DNA of 64,000 nucleotides from Phoronis australis (taxonomy: Eukaryota; Phoronida; Phoronidae): positions 104,033 through 168,032 of the forward strand of contig NMRA01000013.1 in the NCBI GenBank assembly GCA_002633005.1, given 5' to 3'. Below, piece by piece: positions 1 through 12,000 of the stretch; positions within the stretch are counted from its first letter, which is position 1; every line of letters begins with the position of its first letter. The notes below the pieces were generated by a model that was given only the letters and a program-made list of their open reading frames with translations, did not search any database and was not told the DNA's origin. The position numbers and the translations under genes are program-made.

Positions 1-33
1 GCCTGTAGTGAAATGTAGGAGTTGTTACATCAC

Positions 34-3000
34 CTTTAGCAAACTTATTATAGCATGCTTCTGACACAGATATTCATAGTACACTCTGGGATTGTCGTCA
101 GGCCATAATCCTAGTCAGAACACATCATTTACATAACCACCATCAATGGGAAACTCTGTGTTCACTAGGAAGTGAAACAACAAAGTGAGAGTGACAGTAT
201 AGAGGTTTGAGCTCTGGACTCCTGTTTGGGAGACCTGGGTTCAAATCCTAGCTTCACGGACTGACAATCGAGCATTGTTCAAAGATGTCTCCTACTCCTC
301 TCAGCTCGGTCTTACTAGTGAATGTAGGCCAGGGGGTGAATGAGAACCTGTTGCAAAAGCGATCTCTGGGGCAGGGCTCATATTTTTTTAGTTACAGTAA
401 GGAAATGGTCAGGTGGAAAGGGTCCAAATGCCACTCCCCTTTGTGTTCAAGTATATTATGGTTTTTGCCAATGAGAGTCTACTTTAAGTTTGCTTTGAGT
501 ACAAACTCCTAAGTTCAAACTCAAACTTTCCAACTTTCATGCTCTGGACATCAAGTGCAAACCAGGACAAGACAATCATCTAATATAAACCAATTAAAGT
601 GTACTTAAGCACAAAATAATCGGCATTTATCTTGAATTCAAACACACATAGAATGGAAAATATCAAAAATAATTTTGAGTTTCATTTCATGTGCGAAAAT
701 TAAACGTCAAGCCCTGGTCAATTTTTAATTTGTCATTGAACTTAAAGAGACATTAAATAACGCTGAAGAGAGACCTATAACAAAGTGAATGTGACAACAT
801 GTGACAAAAAGACACTCAACACAACTTACAAGCCGGCCACTGGACACTGCAGCAACATGACGTATTCCATTCTGCCTGAAGGGACACGTGACATAGTGCC
901 AGGGTATGCCGCCCATCTGCAAGTCATGGTCAGCACAACGCACCTCGAACAACACAGGAGGGCATTCTGGGACAAAAAAGGAATCAGGCATGAGCTTTTT
1001 GCCCACCCAAGATTCAGGAAAAATAAAGTTTTGGGAAAGTTTCACACAAATTTACTGTTCACAGCAAAAACTGTTAGGACCAAAATGCCCCAATATCTAA
1101 ACATTGATAAGGCTGACTGGCAACTTCTTGGATGCACAGCTGGAGTGCATAATAACACCTTTATAGAGACCGATGCATAGTTGCATCTCACCACCAAGAG
1201 ACTCTCTCGTTTTGTCTTTCACATTATGATTGTGTAGGACTGTATTAACAAGTCAGTGTATTTATAACCAAATATCTACACATTCAAGTAATAAATTATT
1301 TTAACTGTGTAAAACAGCATAATTATTTTCTGAAAGTAGAAAGTTTGTACAATTTGATTTTTATTTTTTTACCAATCTGCCATTAATGGGGTCATGTGAC
1401 CATATATTTTTAGTAAAATTTAGAAAGAAAGTTACATTGAAAACAAAACAATGGTATCAATAACAAAACTAGTTAAAGTTTGTCTGATATAAATGTTTTA
1501 AAGATGAAATTTAAAAAACGACATTACAGTTTTCTAAATTATCATTTCATCTTTTGTTTGTTTTATGCAACTTTTATTTTTTCATGGAAATCCTATTAGC
1601 CCCCTTTTTTATCGCCCCACATGCAAAAGCAAAATATTTCAAAACCAATTCCTAATAGTGTATCAGAGAACACTGCTTAAAGAAAAAATCTTTATAAGCA
1701 AAGCAACTGAAATATTTCGTTATTTGTAACACTACAGTCTACAGCCACGAATCGGGTTTCACACTGAAATGACTATTTTCAACTCAGTAGTGAAAACACA
1801 ACAAACTCACCTTGAAGCCTGATGTTAATAGGTAAGCCACAAGGCTTTGTACCAACTGTCCCATTAAGTTCACTACATTCCTTGAACAACTCAGCGTTGA
1901 ACAACTTGTTCTGAAAACGGAACAGCCAAGTAACAGCAATGACTATTAACTAACAACTAAGTGATTCAGTTCGATTTGTTAGCAGTACTGCTTCTTAAAC
2001 AGTACATTTTAGTGATTTTGAACCACATGTTTGATTCGTTCTGTTAACAATTATCTCAACCTACGGCAAGTTGGGGTTAACCTGCAGTTTCTTTGTATCT
2101 ACGCATGAGGTAACATAATTTTTAAGAAATTGTTGCAAGACAATGATAGCAGTCTTACTTAAATCAATCAAATCAATCAATATATAATGTTGCCGCACTT
2201 CTGAGCAAGTTTTGCACGCTTACTTGCTCTACACACATTTCAAAGTAATCACAAGACAGTTCTCAGTAGAAAACAGACAAAAATTGAGTAAGAACTGCTT
2301 AAGCTTTGTACAATCTGAGTAAGAACTTATGGACGATGTCGCATAAAAGGCATAATTATTTTGGCTACAATTACCTTTTTAACAAAGTCCCCAGCCCCTT
2401 TCATCGAGAAGTTAAGACATTTCCAAAGCAAAATTTGGTAACTTAGGTCAGATGAAAGCCCCTCCTTGTTTGTTGTACTTGTACACCAAATTTCCCTCAA
2501 TTGAAACACTCCATTAAACCTAACAGATCAACACAATGTACACACAGTGTGCAAGTCTTCAGTTCTTGGAGTACACTAGCTTTCAGCAATGAGAGCTCAA
2601 TGACTGTCGAGTGTTTACCTGTGAAACAATCAACTCCCAGTTGTACATTCGGACCCAGCCAGTCAGACACATGACGATGAGAAGGCCGTTGTGAGAGATC
2701 ATGGCATCACACACGTTCGTGCCGAAAACCTACAACGTACGATAGTTACGTCAAATGATATCCACGACTTAATGCAACATGCACGAGTCTGAAAGGATAG
2801 TGGTCTCCTAAATTCTGTTGAGAAAAATAAATTATCTCTCCCCTAGTGAAACTGTCAAAATTTATTCCCTTGATAAAAAACTAAAGTAAAAAAACACATG
2901 ACTCTAACAGAGTAGTTTAAATTTATTTTTTGAGACAAGGTTCATTATAACCGTTTGCAGTAGATAAAAACACACTTTCAGACAACTTGTAATTTTGGCT

Positions 3001-6000
3001 TGACCAATTACAGTGAGGACATTGGTCTCAACTTAGTTACTGAAATTAGAGATGATATTTAGGCTTAGAAAGAGATGACAGATCATTTACTTGAGTCAAG
3101 ACTCAAAAAGTTGGCTTGTCAAGGCAGGCCAAAATATGCGCTTAGTTTCAATTAATGTCACTTCTTTCTAATTCAAAAATCACCTCTCAGCTGAGTACAG
3201 AACATGACAAGTCTCGTAGCAACAAGTGGTCTTAATTGAAAGCTCATTTCTTTGACAGAACACAGGTTTGAAGCAACTACTTTAAACCTGGATTATTAAT
3301 ACCTTATCTCGAATACTTCAGTTTGTCTTCTTAATTAAGACATGCGCACAATATATGTTGCGTCTTAATTTCTCGTTTTGCAATACTGGAGAGATTCTGT
3401 ACACAACACGATTTAATGCCAGAAAAACCACGGGTAATGCCAAAGTACCAAAAATAGTGTCTTTACCCTTCTGTCAATCTCGATGGCACCTGAAAATGTT
3501 GTAGGAAAGACACCAATAAGACAAAGAGCCATAAATACATTCTGTGTGGTGCGTATGGTGTCCTCAGCTACTGAGAGTCTGGTGGAGTGGTGGTGAGTTG
3601 ACTTGAGTAGAATAGAGTGGTCCTGTGATGACCAGGAAAGGTGTCTGTTGATGCAAGGAGATTAAAAGATGTAGAGAGACAAAACTTATATCAAGTCATT
3701 TATCAAGAGCATTAGAGCTGAAAAAACACTGTTCACAATTGGAGATTATCGAACATTTTGCCATTCACTTAATGCTAAAAATTATAAATCACAGAACTTC
3801 TGGAAACTCAGTAAAATATTTCCACAATGTCGCTGGGCCTACAAGCCCTTCTAATGGGGGTTGATGACTGATGGCTCTTGTGATAATTGCGTTGCCCTCA
3901 ACTGATGTTCTTTGATAACAACATGTCCAGGGCGCTGCAAGTCAAAGAACACTGAAACAGGATGACGGATTTTTCGCAGGAACCAGTCAGTCAACAATCC
4001 CGACTATAAGGGAGGCCCAGCAATGTTGGGAAAATATTTCAGAAGTTTTGTGCATTTTGTTTAGAGGTTCAAAAATGATAAAACTGCAGCCTATTCTATT
4101 TTTTGGCAGCACTTCCTAATTTGGCTGTTTCAATTTAATCCCACTAAATCCCTCATTTCTAACAAGAAGTTGAAACAAATAATCTCCACTTTGAAAGACT
4201 TAATCAGCATACTTTATGAATCCTCATTCAAGCAATAAGTCTGAACACAGTACAGTCTTTCAAATTTTACCAAGTGATTAAGAGGCTCAAAATAAAACCT
4301 CAACAGTTGTCCATTGCTTACACCAGAATACCACGGAACCTTTTAAATCAAAAGTCTTATTTTAGCATTTAAGATAATTATGCAATTACTTGAACTTATA
4401 TTTTGCGCTGAGATAAATTTCTTCCAAGAGATGACCATACTCTGCATCATAGCGCTGCAGCACATTGTGAGCAGTCAAGCAGTAGAGACTGTTGCGACAG
4501 CTCATCCGACCATGTCTTAAGGATTCCTATCAATAAACAATGATACCAATCAACATTATTAACACAGGTCACAAACCAATAAACACAGTATATTCTTTCA
4601 GGGCAGAGCTCGATTTGGTGACCTGCAGGTTGTCAATGTAACCTCAGATTTTGTTTGGCGAGCTAGTACAAATCCCAAGTTGCCATAAAACTTGTAACAC
4701 ATGCATCCAAGCATGCGCTTAAACTGGAAATAAACAGACGGGGACTGGAAACATACCGCAAAAATCGGAAGGGCCTCTTGATGAATCATGCATAGGTAAT
4801 GCGTGCCGATCACCTGCTTCTACTTTAGGAGGTCAGCCTGCATGGGATCTTAGGCCTGATGGGTAAATTGGTCATTATAGAGCATGTAAGAGATTCCTAT
4901 TACTCTGCTTACAGAATTTTTAGAGTCACTATTATACTACAATAAAGTGACTACACTGCGATATACAGAAGAACTACAACAAAAAAAAAGTATTTATGTA
5001 TTCTCCTTTAGTTAGCCTTTTTATCTTACAAAGAATGTTTTCTGTAATCTCTATGTCACCTTTTTTAAAATAAAAAAGTGAACAATAACAAGCAAGTCAA
5101 TTAAAAATTGACATAACTCGTAGTGACCTTTGTACTTTTTGTAACGACGCTCCTGAGACTGACAAGCATATTTTTGGGATTGAAATGGATTAGCAATGGC
5201 TAAATCAAATTTTTAATGATAATGCTATTATATTTACTCACAGCACTGTTTGCCGGTCTACATGATTCTGAGACAGTTTTTAGTGCACAATATAAATTTC
5301 TGCCGACTGGTTTCACCCTAACAACTAATTGCTAACACTTAAATGCAAAAGGTATGCACTACCATTTTAAGGTAATCCAATATGCATCCAATCCTCGTAA
5401 GTAAAACGGTATTTCTTCACTTATTTCGCATTCACCTCATTTCGAAGACCACAAACCATTTAGAGGACAAGATGGCAATAAATAACACCATCAAACGCAT
5501 GAGTGAATCTTTAGCAAGTAGTTTTTAAGTGGCTAAAGTGATGAGTGTCTTCTCTCATTGCACAACTATATTAACCAATTCGGCAGTCACCTGTGCCTAA
5601 CAGAAAGCTTTTTCATTGTAGCACGTGTCTCAGCAGTCACGGAATAATTAGAATGTCTTTTGCAATCTTTCATTTTAACCAGAGTACCAACTGTCAACCT
5701 GCAACCAACCTACCACGTCTCTAAGTAAGTGATCATCTTATACTGTGACAGTAATTCCTCTAGAGACCAATGACAAACCTATTGTCCAGTACTAACTGTC
5801 AAAGTGCAAAGACCAACTAACCAGTGAGTTGCAGTGACCATAGAGGGCGTCTTCAATCTGATGCCCACGTGGACACGCAGGGAGCTTGAACAGGCTAGCA
5901 GGCTGTCCGTTAGGGCCATGGCTGGAAAAAAATGATGATTTACTGTGTTGGAAAGGGCTCAGGAGTTGAGAAACATTAAACCCAGGGGTCAAGAAACATT

Positions 6001-9000
6001 CAATCAAAGGCTCGAGAACCAATCAACCCATGTTAAACATAATATGAATTCTCAACATAATGTCGAAGTACAAATTCCTCCATGAAATACTTTTGATGCT
6101 AGAAAATTGAAAGCAAACAAAATAGTTTCCAGATGCTGTAACTGCGCCCAGAGAATATTAACATATAGATGGCGCCATCGTTGGTGAGCGCAGAGGGCCA
6201 CCCTATTGTTTCATTATGATCTAGCTTGCAATTATAATTATAGACAATAACCATCAAGTACTTCAATCCGTGTTATTCAGTGATGACGAGTGATTATGGT
6301 ACGAAATGAAAAATGAGAGAAAGAATAAATAACAGAAATAACTGGCCGACAGTCAAGTTTTAACAAGCAGAACTAAACTATCAAGATAAACGTTCTGCAA
6401 ACAAGACATTGAAAATTACACAAACTTCAGTGGTTGCCAATGGTGTCGTCATCTATATATTCGTCTGCTGAGTTTAATAACTAGGAACTAGAAAACTTCA
6501 GTAATTCCAATTTTATGTCCACTATTTCTTCCAACCTACCTTACCATGCAGTGCCTGTTTTTGTCAAAGAACAGCTTGCCCCTAAAAATGAACCAACAGA
6601 ACGTTAAAAAGATGGACATTAATGTGCAACTTGAAAAAGAAAGAAGATACAGTACTTTTACAACTGGAAAATGGACGACCTATCACTTCTGTGAAATTTC
6701 AACAAGAACCAGAGCACCGCAAAGCGTTGAAATATGCCTACAACTACAATACAAGCGGTCTCCTTTTAGGAGTGTGCTGGTGTTTTTTCACCACATAGCT
6801 TTGGAAAAAATTTGCCAAATCGTTTCGCCAAACATGGATGGACGAAGAATTTCTTGTAGAAAACTAAAATGGCCAACAGGCGATGTCACAGTAGTAAATC
6901 TGTTCAAAAATCAAATGATGCTGCAGTATTCCCACTATATAGCAGAAATATGCAAGTCAGGCTTTGGAACAATGCACCAAGTCATTTCACCAATTAAATG
7001 GACAGACAATGTCTGAATTCTTTGTAGAAAACTAAATTAGCCTACTAGGGTGCTTTGAAAATTGAACAAATCATCTCGTGCGTACCACTACCATATAACT
7101 GTGCTAAAATTCATTGTAAACTGTTAATCAGTTTTTGAGATAATCAACAGAATACCAAAGGCATGGACAGAAAGGATGTCAACTACATCTGAGCACAAAA
7201 TTTCCATGGATGTCTGAAAATGACAGTGGATAATTAAAACAGTGAACTGGAATGCCTTTTCACATGCTTTAAAGGTTTCCACAAATTCCACCTCTATGTA
7301 TGAAAATGAAAAGTACTTCAAAGTAACGTGATTTTGATGGTTTGGCCAGACTGAGGGATACCGCAGAATAGTCTCTGGAGTACGATGTGACACCATTACT
7401 GCAGCTGGGCTTGCGCTAGCCATTGGCAAATTCTGACCAGCACTGGCGATGTTGGAGCTAACTAGTCCATTCACCATAGCAACCAAATGTTCCATTTCAT
7501 ATCTGTCATTCTGTCACCCCCCTGAAATCACTACTTTGCTGCAACAAAATTTTCAACTATGTTGGGGATGCCAGCACTCTTAGTAATGGCGATTCCGCGT
7601 TTCATAGTGAGATCTCATGTAGGTGCTGACAGTTGTCGTATGCAAGTGACAATGTCAAAACGGCCGCGGCCAAAAGAAAGCAAGGTGAGGTAAATGTCAA
7701 TTTGTTACTTAATGTTACTATATTAACCACTTTGCATGATTTAGCTTTATTTTGCAAGCCAAAAGATATGTTAAAGATTTTGGACCAAAATGTCTTGCTC
7801 ATCAAAATGCCCATGTGGCTGGCGTTCCACCGCCCTAACCCGGGGATAGATGGGGAATCCATGCCCATTTTTTACGTCCACATCAATGAAATGCATAACC
7901 TTGGGATAGGGGGAACCTCTGCCCTATTTTTAGGTCAACGTCATGCCCACGTTGCCGGCATACCCCCGCCGTAACCCAGTGATAGGGTGAAAGTATTTGG
8001 CTAATAATCTTTGAAAATGGCTTAAAAGTTTTCATATGCTTTAGCCACTTTGACTAATACCTTAAAAGTCTAACACGAGTCTAGCACTGGGCCACAGGTT
8101 GGGTATAGTATACAGGCAAGGTCTGCGGTTTAACTCAGTACATGCTATGGCACAACAACTGACATTTACCCTTCATACGTGATGGGATGCTTGGAATGAT
8201 GTTCGCTAACTTGGACGAACTTAGCTTTTTCCTGGAAGATAAAAAGTCATCAGTAAGCGTAACGGCACCCATGTTGGGAGCACATGACGTCCTTTAAACC
8301 AGATTCCATCATCACAATGAGTTTTATCCACATGCCTGGGCCGAGCTTCTAACTGTGAACTATAGTGAAGCAGTGTAATTAGCGAATAATTAGAACTATT
8401 TTCCAGTGAATAGCTGAAGGCTTGGGCTTTTGTTTATCTAAAAGTGTGGCTTAAATTAGGATTTGTCTTAAAGCTAAGTCAGTTTTCTTTGAATGGGCCC
8501 CTGGTCAGGTCCTAGACATCATTAGCTTTTGATTGTCCCCAATTGCAAATGAACTATATATAAAATACTACTAATACTAAGCCTATGCTAAGGACGCCTG
8601 TGGTCAGGCCTGGTTTGTAATCAAATCAGTGCCAGTCACATTCACTTGCATTGGTGGTTGAACTTTTGCAGAAAGAATTCCTAGTTCAGAGTTCGTACCA
8701 GTCAATTTATGGCCAAGGCATGGGGAATATAATAAATGGAATTGATGAGTAGAAACAAAAATATGAAACATTGACCAGAATGTAGTAGGCCTACAGTCAG
8801 TGACGACGAAGTCGAAGCTCGGGCGAAGGCGATTGGGCCTGGGTCTGGGAATCCACAATGAAAAATTAAGTCAATTTATCAAAAGCTTACATCACAAATG
8901 ATATTTCTCATGATGGAAAGATTTCTGCGATAGCACGACCCAGAAGTATATTCTCTTTCCTGCAAAGAACGAGTGACATTTTGCTTGCTCACTTGCAACA

Positions 9001-9010
9001 AAATCTTCAT
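34..9010 (-). CDS. DCAF17: DCAF17 (DDB1- and CUL4-associated factor 17), 5' part of gene
   Basis: Family role: substrate adaptor of the CUL4-DDB1 ubiquitin ligase, nuclear/nucleolar. Exons in transcript order: 9010-8891 (ATG at 9010), 8231-8170, 6098-6057 (tentative), 5921-5822, 4526-4390, 3644-3467, 2729-2619, 1910-1811, 966-830. Phases agree through 987 nt (329 codons). A further candidate exon at 110-34 (ends ISLLK) needs one missing short exon before it. Recognition rests on blocks matching human DCAF17 in order: NLSIMRNIIC, SKHPITYEG, IEDAL, CLTAHNVLQRYDAEYGHLLE, KFKHLSW, GAIEIDRRVFGTNV, ISHNGLLIVMCLTGWVRMYN, GTVGTKPCGLPINI, PPVLFEV and QMGGIPWHYV. The start aligns within two residues of the human start. 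The 6098-6057 exon has a weak donor (GTTGAG) but fits the phase on both sides. The C-terminal third lies left of the window. Confidence 0.87.
195..275 (+). repeat. tRNA-derived SINE fragment (possible)
   Basis: AGTATAGAGGTTTGAGCTCTGGACTCC followed about 25 bases later by GGTTCAAATCC resembles the A box and exact B box of RNA polymerase III promoters. The stretch does not fold into a full cloverleaf with paired acceptor stem, so a SINE head or tRNA relic is more likely than a working tRNA. It lies between the putative last DCAF17 exon in the window and exon 9. Confidence 0.45.
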
Positions 9011-12000
9011 CTGAGATCCAGGAACACGCTTTAAAAGAACGACATCTATTGACCAAAAAGTCCCAAACAATGTGCGTAAATTTATCTCAAGATTAAGCGG
9101 GAGTGCGTATTGCGTGAACTTTTGAGGAAACTTGACAAGTTCACTCAAATAATCGCGTTCGCGGTGGCGGGTATTGAAAAACCATTCCGGCTAAATACCC
9201 GAAAAGTCCGCGTCAACATTTCGGGAAATAATCACATTAATCCAGGTCATCTATCTGGTCGTAAATCAAGACCACGGGCAATTTCTATCTATTATCTGCC
9301 GCAGGGTTATATAATGTTCAGTGTGCAAGTGTTTATATGCTGAATTTTATAGAGCAGGGCGAGTTGCAATGAAAAAGTTGGTAGAAATTATGTATAATTC
9401 ACGGTTTTAGTGCCAGTGACATGTATTTATTCGGCTGACAGGCATTTATGTGTACTATAACTTTCGTATTCATTGACGGTGACATGTAGGCCCTATACAT
9501 TTATTAATGACAGGCACTTACATTTTTGTAGGCCTATAGCCTATGTTTTGTTTAGTATTAGACTGAGATATGTGGTGCATACTTTTTCACTAACAGAAGA
9601 CGCTGTGTAGATCAGTTTATTGTTTTTGTGGGAATACATGTGACATGATCATGTTCTTGTTACTCCGTAGCTCAATAAAATTGGTTCATAAGTTGTCCTT
9701 GAGCTTTGATTTTTTGCTTTTTGAATCACCAGCTGTAACAGTGTTGTGTCTGTTAGGAATTCCCAAAAAATAAGGGTACATATACGCCAACCCAAATCTA
9801 CGCCTATGTGCGTATTTTCGGATTCTTTTCCAAAAGTACGCCCAAGGAGGCCCGGCAGTAACCAGTCTTGAATGTTTTGAAAATCTGATGGATTTTCTCA
9901 AATACGTATGACTGTACTATGTTTTGACGTAAAAGTTTGTTTTTTGACAAGATATAATATTTTGGGATTGCAATTTCACTCGAATGCCGGACTCATATCA
10001 TTTAACTAGATATTTAGTGACTTTGCTGGAACTGCACTATAACTCAGTTTTTGCACATTCAGGAGTACAGTTTTAGTGACAGTTTCCAAAAACACACCCT
10101 GCCCCCCTCTTTTTCCGTACGTGAATACGCCGGGCCAGGCATGTATTCGGTACGTGTCATTTGATCCATTTTTGAAAGGTTGTTTTCCGAATAACCCGAA
10201 TTTCGGAATGAATTCCCGGTAGGCCTAGTATACCCTTTGACCCTGGTTTAAGTAATGAGTAACTGGCTTTGAAAATAGTCCCTGTTATGACACCAGCCCC
10301 AACACTAGCTAAGTTTCTTCCTTTAGTGGCGCCAGTCATGCGACGTGGCTATAAAAAGGCCGTGTGCATCCGAATAGTATGTGAAACTGCACCTGAATCA
10401 GGAATGAGTAAATGCACAAATCTTCGTCACGCCGTTTTGCAAACTTTAGGCCAAGGCAATGACGCATCAACAATGTCGGGGAATACTTGACGCGACGCTT
10501 GGATGTGCTTTTATATGCACTGGCCAAAACGATCCATCACTGGAAATGAACAAAATAAACAAAAGTTCAATTTCTGTGCCTTGTGGCTAATGGCAGTGTT
10601 CATGATACCTCGTTGGACTCACGGTGGCTTGAATCTCATTTTAATCATGACTGCCTTCACATACAAGGATTTTCACGAGTGCTTACGGATCACCAACTGA
10701 ACTCGTATCCGATGGCAACCATTCGTTAATAACTATCGCAACAACTCGCAGACGTTCCGAAAAACGAGAGCCAAGTTTTTTGTCAAAAATCTTCTAGCCG
10801 TAGCGATAGCGTATAGTCCACGGATTGATTCGTCTTTATTGCTGTAAATACATCCTAATAACCCATAAATACAGTAAATAACTCGCAAATCGGACAAGTC
10901 GATGAAGTACCACAAAATTTTTCATATTAGTAAGGACTGGTAAGAAAAATCCAGTACTGATGTAAAGGGGGTGTACGTGGGAGACTGTTCTATGTTAAGT
11001 AGGCCTACACGTGAAATGCGTGATCGGCGGACGAAATTGACTGACGACACAGGACGTAAAAACTTGTTAAACTCGCCGCTGGTTTCTGAGTTAAATGCGA
11101 GGACTACCGCGACAAAAGCCAAGGAAAATGAAAGATGTCGACTGACTGTACGCTACCCACGAAAATGACAAAATCGATTTTCGCTGAAAAGATCTGTTAA
11201 ACCCACTCTCTGAAACGGCTGCCAAACACAAAGTTGTGACTGTTTCAGAATGTCGAGAGTTTGTTAATTTAGCGGACTCGACTTTTGTCTTCTCAAAACG
11301 AATCGAAAGTACAGCTTCAAGTTTTGCTGCTCCGTTCTTGCGGCGTTCGCGATCTCAACGTTCAGGGTGACCAGGCGCGATTCGACTCCTGCGCCTGTTG
11401 TGTACCTCACTGACAGGTGCCCACAAAAGCGATCTCCCGAGGTGATCACAAAGCAACCGACAAACACTAAAATCATATGGGGTTTACCCGGTTTGCTAGT
11501 AGCTGGCAATCTTTCATTTTCAGCGAAAAGTATTCTTAGTTTAGTCCTATCTAAGCATAAGAGGTAATCGAAATTGTACACCGGGTAATACGAGTTAATT
11601 TCGGCCTGCCAAGGCGGTCCCAACTCTCGGAGGGGATTGCCTTCGCACTCCCACTGCTACTGGCATGGGAATGTGCTCATGCAAATTCTAAAAAAATACA
11701 TTTGGTTGGAGACAGTAGTCTTGGCTTTGGAAGGGCTGGGCCTCTTACTCACTCCCGCCCACAGGTGTAGTCAGAAATAGCCCACGAGAGGGAGAGCCCA
11801 GGGACAAACGCGAAGTTTATGGGGAATAAAAGGGGGGAGGGGGGCGCTGATGAGCGAGTGGAGGTACTTACTTTGAAGTGAACAAGGGGCCAAAAGCAAA
11901 AATGAAACGTTTGGAACAGGAGATGAACTTTTTACACTGAACAGGGGGCATGATCCGTTCGTGCCACTTGTGGCTACGCTGAGCCCCCTGTCATGTAAAA

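Noticed and set aside
205-270. Functional tRNA gene
   Set aside because: A B box is present, but acceptor and anticodon stems do not pair convincingly; a SINE or relic is more likely.
785-1180. 131-codon plus-strand open frame
   Set aside because: It is antisense to DCAF17 exon 9 (966-830), which matches the family with proper splice sites; the plus frame has no homology.
6546-7016. 156-codon plus-strand open frame
   Set aside because: It lies in a DCAF17 intron on the other strand, low-complexity in composition, without any recognisable domain or splice partner.
10346-10356. TATA box at TATAAAAAGG
   Set aside because: No recognisable gene starts nearby on either strand; such words are frequent by chance in AT-rich DNA.
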